Shown here in pieces: positions 18,964-27,676 of a stretch of DNA of 64,000 nucleotides. The notes under the pieces are model-generated. The model ran no database searches. It worked only from the letters and a program-made list of their open reading frames with translations, and was not told where the DNA came from. The stretch is from Bradyrhizobium sp. AUGA SZCCT0176. GTDB taxonomy: Bacteria; Pseudomonadota; Alphaproteobacteria; Rhizobiales; Xanthobacteraceae. The translations under genes were made by a program, and so were the position numbers. How positions within the stretch are numbered: the stretch's first letter is position 1; each line of letters starts with the position of its first letter. The stretch is taken from positions 620,001 through 684,000 of the forward strand of contig NZ_JAFCMB010000002.1 in the NCBI RefSeq assembly GCF_018130145.1, in the 5' to 3' direction.

Positions 18964-18996
18964 TCGAGACCGTCTCAATGACGAGAACGGCTCTCG
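18964..18996 (+). promoter_or_regulatory. paired short hairpins in the narK leader
   Basis: Just after the predicted transcription start, GAGACcGTCTC (18966-18976) and CGAGA-acggc-TCTCG (18982-18996) can each fold. Two adjacent stems in a nitrate-assimilation leader recall the RNA targets of NasT/NasR ANTAR antiterminators. The loops do not match the usual six-base pattern well and no obvious terminator follows, so this is only a candidate. Confidence 0.3.
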
Positions 18997-19080
18997 CTTT
19001 CACCCATATTCCATCTGTCGTGCCGAGACCTGCCGCACCTGCGCGCACGCCATCGGCCGCATGATCGCGAGGCTGTCGCA

Positions 19081-20340
19081 ATGAAGTTTGCTGAGTTTAA
19101 GAAGGCTGGCCATTGGCCGACGCTGCTGGCCGCGTTTCTTTACTTCGACATCAGTTTCATGGCCTGGGTCGCGCTCGGCCCGCTGATGGTCTACATCGCG
19201 CACGACATGAACCTCGCGGTCAGCGAGAAGTTTACCCTCGTGGCCATCCCGGTTCTGGCCGGCGCGCTGCTGCGCGTCCCGATGGGCATCCTGGCCGATA
19301 TCATCGGCGCCAAGCGAACCGGAATTATCGCGCAGCTCATCGTCACCGCGGCGACGGCGTGGGTATGGCGGTACGGGCTCGACAGCAAGCTCGCGATCAT
19401 CATCTTCGGCCTGGTGCTCGGCATTGGCGGCGCGTCCTTCGCCGTCGCTTTGCCACAGGCGAGCCGCTGGTACCCGCCGCAATATCAGGGCGTGGTGATG
19501 GGCATCGCAGGCGCCGGCAATATGGGCGTCGTCATCGATACGATGCTCGCACCGACGATCGCCGAGCATTTCGGCTGGCAGGCCGTGTTCGGTTTCCTGC
19601 TGATTCCGATGGTGCTGGTGCTCGCATATTACGTCTTCGCGGCCAAGGATGCGCCGGGCGAGCGCAAACCGATCTCGCTGAAGGCCTATGCCACGCTGCT
19701 GCGCGATCCTGACAGCCGCTGGTTCATGTTCTTCTACTTCATCACTTTCGGCGGCTTCGTTGGCCTCGCCAACGCGCTGCCGCTGTATTTCACCGTGCAG
19801 TATCACGTCTCCGGCGTCGCGGCAGGTCTGCTGGTCTCGCTGATCGTCGCCTTTGGCTCCGGCTTCCGCCCGGTCGGCGGGCTGATTGCCGACCGCATCG
19901 GCGGCATCCGCTCGCTGTCGGTGCTGTTCGCGGTTGTGGTTGCCGCTTATCTCGTCATCGCCTTCATGCCGGAAGGACCGGCGGCGCCGACCGCGGCGGG
20001 CTGGTCGCTACTGCAGATGCCGCGCATCGCGTGGATGTCGGTGCTGCTGTTCTCGGTCGGCGTGCTGGCGCTCGGCATGGGCAACGGCGCGGTGTTTCAA
20101 CTCATCCCGCTCCGCTTCCGTCAGGACATCGGCCTGATGACCGGTCTGGTCGGGTGCGCCGGAGGCGTCGGCGGCTTTTTCCTGGCCCAGGCGCTCGGCA
20201 CCGCCAAGGCCGCAACCGGCGGCTTCGGGGCCGGCTTCCTGTTTTTCGGGGTGCTGGCATTGCTTGGCTTTATCGGACTTGCCATGGTCAAGGTCCGATG
20301 GCGCACGACATGGGGCGCTGCATCGGGAGCGCGGGTCTGA
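19081..20340 (+). CDS. narK: nitrate/nitrite MFS transporter (NarK/NasA type)
   Basis: Inner-membrane nitrate uptake protein, 419 residues, with about twelve hydrophobic segments. The nitrate-porter family signatures are visible: MGILADIIGAKRTG after helix 2-3, the glycine-rich GIAGAGNMGVVIDTMLAP in the first half, and FGSGFRPVGGLIADRIGG in the second half. The single arginines within or next to helices (RVPMG, FRPVGG) are the substrate-binding positions in NarK structures. It is transcribed divergently from nirB-nirD-nasA behind a sigma-54 promoter, so it supplies that pathway. The PP2C/kinase gene follows after 36 bases on the same strand. Confidence 0.93.
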   Translation: MKFAEFKKAGHWPTLLAAFLYFDISFMAWVALGPLMVYIAHDMNLAVSEKFTLVAIPVLAGALLRVPMGILADIIGAKRTGIIAQLIVTAATAWVWRYGLDSKLAIIIFGLVLGIGGASFAVALPQASRWYPPQYQGVVMGIAGAGNMGVVIDTMLAPTIAEHFGWQAVFGFLLIPMVLVLAYYVFAAKDAPGERKPISLKAYATLLRDPDSRWFMFFYFITFGGFVGLANALPLYFTVQYHVSGVAAGLLVSLIVAFGSGFRPVGGLIADRIGGIRSLSVLFAVVVAAYLVIAFMPEGPAAPTAAGWSLLQMPRIAWMSVLLFSVGVLALGMGNGAVFQLIPLRFRQDIGLMTGLVGCAGGVGGFFLAQALGTAKAATGGFGAGFLFFGVLALLGFIGLAMVKVRWRTTWGAASGARV

Positions 20341-20376
20341 CGACGCGCGCTTCCAAGGGCTCGGCGGGTCTCTGAC

Positions 20377-22080
20377 GTGACGATCGGTTCGCAGAGAAAT
20401 CTTCAGGTGCGCGTCGGTTTCGTCAGCGAGACCGGCAAGCGCGCGACCAACGAAGACTACGTCGCGGCGTGCCTCGGTCAGACCGGCGCATTCAACCGCG
20501 ACATCGTTGCCGCGGTGGCGGATGGCGTCGGAGGCCACAAGGGCGGACGGGAAGCCGCCGAACTGACTGTGCGTTGTTTTCTCGACGCCTACTATTCGCT
20601 TCCCGAAACGCTGGGCGTTCGGCGCATCGCCTCGCGGGCGCTGGAGGCCGCCAACAGCTGGATCTATGCGCAGGGCCGCGTCGATTCCCGGCTCAGCGGC
20701 ATGAGCTGCGCGTTCTCGTCAATGATCCTGTCGCGCCGCACCTGTCACATTGTTCACATCGGCGACACACGCGCCTACCGCTTGAGCGAAGGCCGTCTGG
20801 AGCGGCTGACCAAGGACCACGTCGCAGGACGCGGCGACCTCGCCCATTTGCTCAACCGCGCCATCGGCTTCGAGGATTTCGCGCGCGTCGACTATACCGC
20901 GGTCGGCCTGCGGCAACATGATCGACTGCTGATCTGCAGCGACGGCATTCACGGCGCCCTCGACGACGGCCGCCTGCAGGTACTGCTCGACGAGCGCGCT
21001 TCGCCTGAGGAAACCGCGCGCAAGCTGGTGGACACGGCGCTGGCCGCCGGCAGCAGCGACAACATGACCGCGCTGGTGCTCGACGTCATCGACCTGCCGC
21101 CGGCCGACCGCAACGAACTCACCCACGCAATCGAAACCCTTCCCATCCTGGAGCTGCCGTCGTCCGGCGAGACCATCGACGATTTCGTGCTCCAGGAGGT
21201 GCTTTCCGACGGCCGCTATAGCCGGCTGTTCGTCGCCATCGACAAGCGGCAGAACCGCAAACTGGTGCTGAAATTTCCTCACCCCCGCGTTGCCAGCGAA
21301 GGTTCATATCGTCTCGCCTTCGTACGCGAAGCATGGGTGGCGGCCCGAGTCAGAAGCCTGTGGATCGGCGAGATCATCGAGGTTCCCGCCGGACGCCAGA
21401 CGCGGCTCTATTCGGTGATGCCGCTGTACGAGGGCGAAACGCTCGAGCAGCGCCTGAACCGCTCGCCGCAGCTCTCGCTCACCGAAGGTATCGGGATTGC
21501 GACCAAGCTGGCACGTGCGGTGGCCACCTTGCATCGCGCCGGCATCATCCATCGCGACATCAAGCCTGACAACGTCATACTGCTGGCGGCCGGCGGATTG
21601 CGGCTGGTCGATCTTGGCGTCGCCCGGGTGCCGCTGCTCGAGGATTTCCCGGCGCAGGATATTCCGGGCACCGCGAGTTACATGGCGCCCGAGCTCTTCA
21701 GCGGCCGCGCGGGAGACGAATTTTCCGATCTCTATGCGCTTGGCGTGACCGTCTACCGCATGTTCAGCATCGCCTACCCCTATGGCGAGATCGAACCATT
21801 TTCGCGGCCACGCTTCGGCAAACCGGTTTCGCTGTCGCGCTACCGTCCCGATCTGCCGGCCTGGCTCGATGCCGTGATCGGCAAGGCGCTCGCCGTCGAC
21901 CCCACCCAACGCTTCGGCGACGTCATCGAATTCGCCCACGAACTGGAAAATGGCGCCATGTGGGCAAAGCCCGCCGCCGTGAAGCGGCGAGCGCTCTATG
22001 AGCGCAATCCGCTGGTGTTCTGGAAAGTATTGTCGGCGAGCCTCGTCATCCTGGTCGCGATACTACTGGCGTGGCGCTGA
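20377..22080 (+). CDS. fused PP2C protein phosphatase / Ser-Thr protein kinase
   Basis: One 567-residue chain carries opposing activities. Residues ~8-240 are a PP2C phosphatase with metal-ligand motifs NEDYVA, ADGVGGHKGG, IGDTRAYRL, CSDGIHGAL and SSDNMTALV. Residues ~270-525 are a Hanks-type kinase: lysine in KLVLKFPHP, catalytic loop HRDIKPDNV, DLG in place of DFG, and GTASYMAPE. A hydrophobic helix at ~545-563 ends the protein and should anchor it in the membrane with both domains cytoplasmic. Translation starts at GTG 20377, 36 bases after narK, so it is probably co-transcribed. Such fusions are known next to nitrate uptake genes in proteobacteria; the substrate is not known to me. Confidence 0.93.
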   Translation: MTIGSQRNLQVRVGFVSETGKRATNEDYVAACLGQTGAFNRDIVAAVADGVGGHKGGREAAELTVRCFLDAYYSLPETLGVRRIASRALEAANSWIYAQGRVDSRLSGMSCAFSSMILSRRTCHIVHIGDTRAYRLSEGRLERLTKDHVAGRGDLAHLLNRAIGFEDFARVDYTAVGLRQHDRLLICSDGIHGALDDGRLQVLLDERASPEETARKLVDTALAAGSSDNMTALVLDVIDLPPADRNELTHAIETLPILELPSSGETIDDFVLQEVLSDGRYSRLFVAIDKRQNRKLVLKFPHPRVASEGSYRLAFVREAWVAARVRSLWIGEIIEVPAGRQTRLYSVMPLYEGETLEQRLNRSPQLSLTEGIGIATKLARAVATLHRAGIIHRDIKPDNVILLAAGGLRLVDLGVARVPLLEDFPAQDIPGTASYMAPELFSGRAGDEFSDLYALGVTVYRMFSIAYPYGEIEPFSRPRFGKPVSLSRYRPDLPAWLDAVIGKALAVDPTQRFGDVIEFAHELENGAMWAKPAAVKRRALYERNPLVFWKVLSASLVILVAILLAWR

Positions 22081-22095
22081 CATCAGGGGAATCCC

Positions 22096-22896
22096 TTACG
22101 TCTCGATGCCCCGGTCGAAATCGTCTTCGAAACGCAAATGCTTGACGCTGCGACCTCGGCGGCGCACCAGCTTCAGGGCTTCGATCCCGATCCTGATGTG
22201 GATCTCGACATAGTTCTCGGTCACCGTCCGGTCCGACGCTTCGGTCTTCACACCCTCGGGTATCATCGGCTGATCGGACACCAGTAGCAGCGCGCCGGTC
22301 GAAATATGGTTGGCGAATCCTGCCGCAAAAATCGTTGCCGTCTCCATATCGATCGCCATGCTTCGCGTGCGGCGCAAGATTTCCTTGAAGCGATCATCAT
22401 GTTCCCAGACGCGGCGATTGGTGGTGTACACGGTGCCGGTCCAATAGTCGCGACCGAGATCGCGGATCATCGTCGACACCGCGCGCTGCAACTCGAACGC
22501 GGGCAGCGCGGGGACCTCCGGCGGCAAATAATCATTCGACGTCCCCTCGCCCCGGATGGCCGCGATCGGCAGGATCAAATCGCCAATCTGGTTTTTACGC
22601 TTCAATCCGCCGCACTTGCCGAGAAACAACACGGCCTTCGGCGCGATGGCGCTGAGCAGATCCATCACGGTCGCGGCGTTCGGGCTTCCCATGCCGAAAT
22701 TGATCAGCGTGATGCCGTCGGCCGTGGCGTTGGGCATCGGCCGATCGATGCCGTTGACCAGAACGCCGTTCCCGGCGGCGAACCATTCGACGTAATTGTC
22801 GAAATTGGTCAGGAGAACATAATCTCCGAATTCAGAAAGCTGTGTGCCGGTGTAACGCGGCAGCCAGTTTTCCACGATGTCCTTTTTGTCTCTCAT
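22096..22896 (-). CDS. amn: AMP nucleosidase, short form
   Basis: Phosphorylase/nucleosidase-fold protein of about 266 residues predicted to split AMP into adenine and ribose 5-phosphate. Motifs: LINFGMGSPNAATVMDLLS, LFLGKCGGLKRKNQIGDLILP, the purine-site MAIDMETATIFAAGF, and LLLVSDQPM. It corresponds to the catalytic half of E. coli Amn (484 residues) and lacks the N-terminal regulatory domain. Two starts are possible: ATG at 22896 or an in-frame GTG at 22911; I prefer the ATG with aaagg nearby. It converges with the PP2C/kinase gene (15 bases between stops). Confidence 0.85.
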   Translation of the reverse strand: MRDKKDIVENWLPRYTGTQLSEFGDYVLLTNFDNYVEWFAAGNGVLVNGIDRPMPNATADGITLINFGMGSPNAATVMDLLSAIAPKAVLFLGKCGGLKRKNQIGDLILPIAAIRGEGTSNDYLPPEVPALPAFELQRAVSTMIRDLGRDYWTGTVYTTNRRVWEHDDRFKEILRRTRSMAIDMETATIFAAGFANHISTGALLLVSDQPMIPEGVKTEASDRTVTENYVEIHIRIGIEALKLVRRRGRSVKHLRFEDDFDRGIET

Positions 22897-22995
22897 TGCC
22901 TTTCGACTCACCTCGCGGCGCCCAGCAAGGCCAAGACTATCACGCCGACAAGGACCCTGCCGCCGCCTTTCGGCATCAAATTACGAGGTAGCCAT

Positions 22996-24228
22996 TCAAA
23001 TCACGAAGAAACCATGGCTGGCGTCGCGCCGGAGCTGCTCGACCAGGCCATACTCCCAGTCGAGATAGGCCTGCATTGCAGCGGTCGAGACATCGGTGCC
23101 CTCATAGGGACGCCGGTAGCGGTGCGACGGATCGGGCTTTGGCAGGACCACGGGCGTGCCGACTTCCAGCGCACCGTCATAGCCGCCATCGAGCACATAG
23201 GCTTCCCATCCCATCTGCGCGAGCCAGGACGCGGTCATGTCGGCGCGGACGCCGAGATTATCTGACAGAAGAATCCGCGCGCCACGCACCGGTGCTGCCA
23301 TGTCGATCTCCTGCACCAGCTGCCCGCCGGCGTAATGGCGGAAGCCCTGGAGGTGACCGGCGGCATATTCCTCGCCGTCGCGGACGTCGAAACGATAGAG
23401 CGTGCGGCTGGTCTGCGCCGCCAGCGCCCGCGCCTCTTGTGGCCCGACACGACGGACGCCGGCGCGATAGGCGACATCGCGCGAGTTGGCCTTGGCTTGT
23501 TCGGAAGCGCCGATCGCTCCGCGCCTGATGGCGCCGTGTTCGAGATCCTGCTTGGCCAATGTCCAGCCAATGGTGCCGTTGCGCAGCGCCACGACTTTAT
23601 TGGCGACGCCGGCATTGATCAGCGACTGGGTGCCGATGATCGAGCGGGTGCGGCCGGCGCAATTGACGATGATGGTGGTTTCGGGATCCGGCGCCGCCTC
23701 GCCGGCGCGCAGCACCAGCTCGCCGCCGGGCACGCTGATCGAGCCCGGGATGTTCATGGTGGCGTATTCGTCGAAGCGGCGAACGTCGAGAATCCGGATA
23801 TTGGCCTTGCGCGCAATCAGGCTTGCGACCTCTTCCGCCGCCAGCGACGGCGTGTGGCGGCGATGCTCCACCAGTTCGCCAAACGCCTTGGCGTAGGAAT
23901 TGACGTCCTGGAACAGCTCAAAGCCCGCCGCCTGCCAGCCCTGCAGCCCGCCGTCGAGCGCGCGGACATTGGCGTATCCCAGCGTTTTGAATCGATCGAT
24001 CGCCTGCGGGACGAGGCCTTCGCCCGCGTCGTAAACCACGATCGGCACGTCCTTGCGCGGCAGCCGCGTCTCCGCTTCGAGCGCGATGCGGTCGGCCGCC
24101 ATGTTGGCGGCAAACAGCGGATGGCCGGTGGCGAAAGCCGCCTCGTGCCGCAGATCGAGCAACGCGATTTCATCGCGCAGCAGAAGCGCGGTGCGTACTT
24201 GCGAGGATGTGACGGTGGGTGAGGTCAT
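22996..24228 (-). CDS. multi-domain rhodanese-like sulfurtransferase
   Basis: 410 residues containing three rhodanese-like domains. Their active-site loops read VVYDAGEG (domain 1), IIVNCAGRTRSIIG (domain 2) and LLSDNLGVRADM (domain 3). Only domain 2 keeps the catalytic Cys; the others have Asp there and are probably structural or ligand-binding. Repeated features such as LDGGLQGWQAAGFELF and VLDGGYDGALEVG mark the domain ends. It probably transfers sulfur from a persulfide donor in the cytoplasm; no signal peptide is seen. No sulfur-metabolism partner is adjacent. Confidence 0.85.
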   Translation of the reverse strand: MTSPTVTSSQVRTALLLRDEIALLDLRHEAAFATGHPLFAANMAADRIALEAETRLPRKDVPIVVYDAGEGLVPQAIDRFKTLGYANVRALDGGLQGWQAAGFELFQDVNSYAKAFGELVEHRRHTPSLAAEEVASLIARKANIRILDVRRFDEYATMNIPGSISVPGGELVLRAGEAAPDPETTIIVNCAGRTRSIIGTQSLINAGVANKVVALRNGTIGWTLAKQDLEHGAIRRGAIGASEQAKANSRDVAYRAGVRRVGPQEARALAAQTSRTLYRFDVRDGEEYAAGHLQGFRHYAGGQLVQEIDMAAPVRGARILLSDNLGVRADMTASWLAQMGWEAYVLDGGYDGALEVGTPVVLPKPDPSHRYRRPYEGTDVSTAAMQAYLDWEYGLVEQLRRDASHGFFVI

Positions 24229-24334
24229 GGCATGGCGGGTCTGGAGGTAGCGTTGCTGCCGTCATCGCACAACGCGGCGAATAATTCACCAGCAAATAAC
24301 GAATGGCGCGCTACCCTTCGGCACCATTGCAGAT

Positions 24335-25426
24335 TTAGAGATACACTTGGTCGATATTGACGGACGATTCGACGCCGAGCTTGACGAAATGGTTCGTCAG
24401 CCAGTCGTTCGCGCATTTCCGGCCCTGGTCGCGAAGAAAAACCAGAAAGTCCCAATCGGCGTTGTATTTGCTGGTCGGGCTGAGCGCCCCCATGAATTCA
24501 TCGTCGGCGACGCTATGGATGAATATCTGCCGGACGTCTCCGCCGACGATATGGTTCTGCTTGACCAGCCTGGTAATGAAGCTGACCGCCCGCATCTCCC
24601 GCATCAGCGATGAATTGAAACTGATCTCATTGATGCGGTTCAGGATGTCGACTGCCGCGTACGGCAATTCTTTGCGGAACAGCGGATTGATATGAACGAT
24701 GACAATATCGGAGCTCTTGCAGTTGTAGATGAGGGGGAACAGCGCCGGATTTCCCATGTAGCCGCCGTCCCAGTAGGCCTCACCGTCGATCTCGACGGCG
24801 TGAAACATGGTCGGAACACATGCCGAAGCCATCACGGCCGACGCTGAAATTTCAGTCCCCGAGAAGATCCTCACCTTGCCGGTGCGAACGTTGGTCGCAG
24901 ACAGGAACAGCTTGACCGGACAGTCCGGACGCTTCAGCACCTCGAAATCGATCGATTGCTCGACCACTTCACGCAACGGGTTATAGTCCGACGGATTGAA
25001 CTCATACGGCGACAGCACGCGCGTCACGAAGCCGAGCAGCGAGAAGACCGGCGACCAGGTCAGCTTGTGGTTCCCCAGCAGTCGGTCGATCGGGCTTGGT
25101 TGCAACGGCCCCAAACTCGCCGCGTCGCTGACACGCTTCCAGTAGTCGGTCAGCGCCTTGCGCGCCCCTTTGCGTCCGCCGACGGAAAGCCCGTAGGCAA
25201 AGACCGCCGCATTCATCGCGCCGGCACTGGTCGCACTCAATCCCTCGAAGGCAACGTCCTTTTCGTCGAGGAGCCGGTCGAGCACGCCCCAGGTAAAGGC
25301 GCCATGGGCGCCGCCACCCTGTAGGGCCAGATTGATCGTCCTCACCTGGTTGGAGAGGGCCGGTCCGTCGCCGGCGTTCCCTGCCTCAGGCGTTGCTGCC
25401 GAATAGCGCCCCGAAGCCGCTTCCAT
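24335..25426 (-). CDS. patatin-like phospholipase
   Basis: Predicted serine lipid acyl hydrolase, 363 residues, of the RssA/patatin fold. The glycine-rich oxyanion loop is GGGAHGAFTWGVLD. The nucleophile elbow reads SATSAGAMNAA, so the first Gly of GxSxG is Ala. The second dyad residue is the Asp in YWDGGYMGNPAL. No signal peptide is evident, suggesting a cytoplasmic or membrane-associated role. In Bradyrhizobium this family occurs in several copies and has been linked to membrane-lipid or polyhydroxybutyrate-related metabolism, but nothing adjacent supports either here. Confidence 0.88.
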   Translation of the reverse strand: MEAASGRYSAATPEAGNAGDGPALSNQVRTINLALQGGGAHGAFTWGVLDRLLDEKDVAFEGLSATSAGAMNAAVFAYGLSVGGRKGARKALTDYWKRVSDAASLGPLQPSPIDRLLGNHKLTWSPVFSLLGFVTRVLSPYEFNPSDYNPLREVVEQSIDFEVLKRPDCPVKLFLSATNVRTGKVRIFSGTEISASAVMASACVPTMFHAVEIDGEAYWDGGYMGNPALFPLIYNCKSSDIVIVHINPLFRKELPYAAVDILNRINEISFNSSLMREMRAVSFITRLVKQNHIVGGDVRQIFIHSVADDEFMGALSPTSKYNADWDFLVFLRDQGRKCANDWLTNHFVKLGVESSVNIDQVYL

Positions 25427-25544
25427 CGCAGAACTCCAATTTTAATGGTGTTCGCACGCATTCAGGAAGAAATGTGGCTCCCGAGTACAGGATCCGCAAG
25501 CAGAACCGAGTCAATAGATGTACTGAGGAAGGCGCCATGGAGCA

Positions 25545-26789
25545 TCAGATGTAGCGGCTCGGCGCAAAAGCTGTGACGTCGTACGATGGTGGCGTTCCCC
25601 TGATCATGGCGGCGATCGCGGCGCCGGTCGCAGGCCCCGTGGTGAAGCCGATGTGCTGGTTGCCGAACGCCAGCCACAGGCCGGCATGCCGCGGCGCCGG
25701 GCCGATCATCGGCAGGCTGTCGGGCAGCGTCGGCCGCGCGCCGCGCCAGGTGTCGCCGACCTGCTCGCCAAATTCGACCACCTCGCGCGCCAGCGGTTCC
25801 ACCGCATCGATCTGGGCGTAGGACGAAGGCGCATCATGGTCGGTGAGTTCGACGCCGGAGGTGACGCGAATGCCCTGCTCCATCGGCGTCATCAGGAAAC
25901 TGCCATCGGCGTCATGGATTGGACGCCGCAACGCGCGCGCCGGGTTCGGCTTGAACTCGCGATGGTAACCGCGTTCGAACGCCAGCGGCACGCGATAGCC
26001 GAGCGGCCGCAGGATTTCCGCCGACCACGGTCCGAGCGCGACCACGACATGGCGCGCGGAAAGCGCGCCATCGGCGAGCACCACGCGCCAGCCCTCGCCG
26101 TCAGGCATGATCGCCCTAATCTCCGACTGCCGGATCTCGCCGCCTGCGCCCGCGAACATGCGCGCATAGGCTTTCACCACCGCGCCCGGCGAATCGACCG
26201 AGGCCGTCTGCGAATGCAGTAGCCCCACTTTATAGACCGGTACGATGCCTGGCTCGAGCGCGGAAATCGCCTGGCGGTCGAGCAACTGGCTTTCGATACC
26301 AAATTCGGTCAGCAAGGCCTGTTCCCGCTTCGCCACATCGATCGCGTCGCCGCGCCACGCCTTCAGCCAGCCGGTCTCGCGGATGCGGTGTCCTGCGCCC
26401 GCTTTCACGATCCAGTCCCGATGCAGTTTCAGCGATGCGCCGATGAGCCCGTGCAAAGCCGCGGCCCGCGGTCTGGTTCGAGACGGGATCGCGTTGGCCA
26501 GAAACTGGAGCACCCATTCCGCGTTGCGAATCGACCAGCCGATGTTCCAGCGCAGCGCCGCGTGCCGGTTGGTCAGGTATTTCGGCAGCGCGCTCCACAG
26601 CGACGGATTGTTCAGCGGCGATATCGAGCCGCTGGAGAGAATGCCGGCATTGCCGTAGGAGGTCTCGCTGCCGGGCTCACGCCGATCGACGAGCACGACC
26701 GACAACCCCTGCTGCCGCGCGGCATAGGCCGCGGACACGCCGACGATGCCCGCGCCGAGCACGACGACATCCACTTTCTTGTCCGACAT
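25545..26789 (-). CDS. FAD-dependent amino acid oxidoreductase (DadA-like)
   Basis: 414-residue DAO-family flavoprotein expected to oxidise a D-amino acid or another amine. The N-terminal dinucleotide fold is VVVLGAGIVGVSAAYAARQQG with the acidic VDRRE. The SYGNAGILSSGSI segment is typical of D-amino acid dehydrogenase small subunits. The C-terminal FAD contact is NQHIGFTTGPATGAAIAAMI. Alternative substrates (glycine, sarcosine, hydroxyproline) are possible and no neighbour decides between them. The patatin gene lies 118 bases downstream on the same strand. Confidence 0.88.
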   Translation of the reverse strand: MSDKKVDVVVLGAGIVGVSAAYAARQQGLSVVLVDRREPGSETSYGNAGILSSGSISPLNNPSLWSALPKYLTNRHAALRWNIGWSIRNAEWVLQFLANAIPSRTRPRAAALHGLIGASLKLHRDWIVKAGAGHRIRETGWLKAWRGDAIDVAKREQALLTEFGIESQLLDRQAISALEPGIVPVYKVGLLHSQTASVDSPGAVVKAYARMFAGAGGEIRQSEIRAIMPDGEGWRVVLADGALSARHVVVALGPWSAEILRPLGYRVPLAFERGYHREFKPNPARALRRPIHDADGSFLMTPMEQGIRVTSGVELTDHDAPSSYAQIDAVEPLAREVVEFGEQVGDTWRGARPTLPDSLPMIGPAPRHAGLWLAFGNQHIGFTTGPATGAAIAAMIRGTPPSYDVTAFAPSRYI

Positions 26790-26880
26790 CTATTTCACCA
26801 TCAGGGAATTTCGCATTCGCACCATCTGCGTCAGCCCGCCGTCGAGCGGCAACAGCGCGCCAAGCGGGGACGCCTCCACC

Positions 26881-27483
26881 TCAAGACACAGCTTCTTCCG
26901 GGAGATCGGAAGGAAATTCGCCGAATGCCGCGACCATCTTTTCGGCATGCGGCGCACCTGCCACGGCCTCGACCAGCTCGAAGAACAGCGTCTTGTAGGA
27001 CAGGATGATCACTCCCTCGGACCTCAGCCTCACCAACGCCGCATCGACATTGCGCGCCGACGAAAACAGCAGCTCCTCGACCGCGAAAACCTCAAAACCC
27101 ATTTCGAGAAGACCAAGGCAGGATTGCAGGACACACACATCGGTCTCGCAACCCGCAACGACGATTTGCGTCTTCTTCAGCCGTTTCAGATGGGCCCGGA
27201 TCGGCTTCTCCTTGGTGAGGTCGAAGAAATCCTTCTCGAAAACCTTTGCGGCGCTGCCGAGCGGCGCCTTGATATCCTGCGGCACCGCGCCTTTTCGGTG
27301 GACCGGCCGCTCGAGTGTGACGACCGTCGGAATACGCATATACGCAAGAAGGCGCGCGAAGTTGCGCATGTTTTTGCGCAGGCGAGAGCGGTTGCGCGGC
27401 TCGAGCTGCGCCAAAAAGAAATCCTGATAGTCGATGATCGCGCCGCAACACCGATCGGCATGGACGCGCTTTGGGACTGACAT
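26881..27483 (-). CDS. isochorismatase-family cysteine hydrolase
   Basis: 200 residues with the cysteine-hydrolase pattern: Asp in AAIIDYQDFF-like context (IIDYQ, residue ~18), a Lys in the middle of the chain, and the nucleophile Cys in AGCETDVCVLQ. Members hydrolyse isochorismate, nicotinamide, ureidoacrylate or other amides. The residues here fit the general hydrolase branch but do not name a substrate. Cytoplasmic. It is 91 bases downstream of the DadA-like gene on the same strand relative to window order and diverges from the alpha/beta hydrolase gene. Confidence 0.82.
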   Translation of the reverse strand: MSVPKRVHADRCCGAIIDYQDFFLAQLEPRNRSRLRKNMRNFARLLAYMRIPTVVTLERPVHRKGAVPQDIKAPLGSAAKVFEKDFFDLTKEKPIRAHLKRLKKTQIVVAGCETDVCVLQSCLGLLEMGFEVFAVEELLFSSARNVDAALVRLRSEGVIILSYKTLFFELVEAVAGAPHAEKMVAAFGEFPSDLPEEAVS

Positions 27484-27600
27484 GAAGCGACGATAGTTTG
27501 TCCGCCGCCGTTTGACCAGAGACGGGGCTGCGAACCGGGCAATCTCGGCAACGACTGGTGCGCCACATGCCGGTGCGGTATCTCGCGATTACCATGTCGT

Positions 27601-27622
27601 ACGATCCGGTCGAACGGATCGT
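27601..27622. promoter_or_regulatory. inverted repeat, candidate operator
   Basis: ACGATCCG-gtcgaa-CGGATCGT is a perfect 8-bp inverted repeat with a 6-base centre, 118 bases from the isochorismatase-like start and 200 from the alpha/beta hydrolase start. No run of T follows on either strand, so a terminator is unlikely. Confidence 0.4.
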
Positions 27623-27662
27623 GTCGCATCTCATCCGTGGACACGGTTTAATGCCTGGCTAG

Positions 27663-27676
27663 GTGAGCCAGATCAC
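27663..27676. promoter_or_regulatory. CRP/FNR-like palindrome
   Basis: GTGA-gccaga-TCAC has the core spacing of a CRP-type site (GTGA-N6-TCAC) but lacks the outer T and A. It lies 147 bases upstream of the exported hydrolase gene. Two adenylate cyclases occur in the same window, but the link is inference. Confidence 0.3.

Larger units (their letters stand above)
18570..19080. other. regulatory region between nirB and narK
   Basis: A 511-base gap between the divergent nirB operon and narK. It carries a sigma-54 promoter for each direction, a 17-base palindrome between them, and a leader of about 120-140 bases on each side. No protein-coding frame here is convincing. Components are listed separately. 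Confidence 0.7.
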
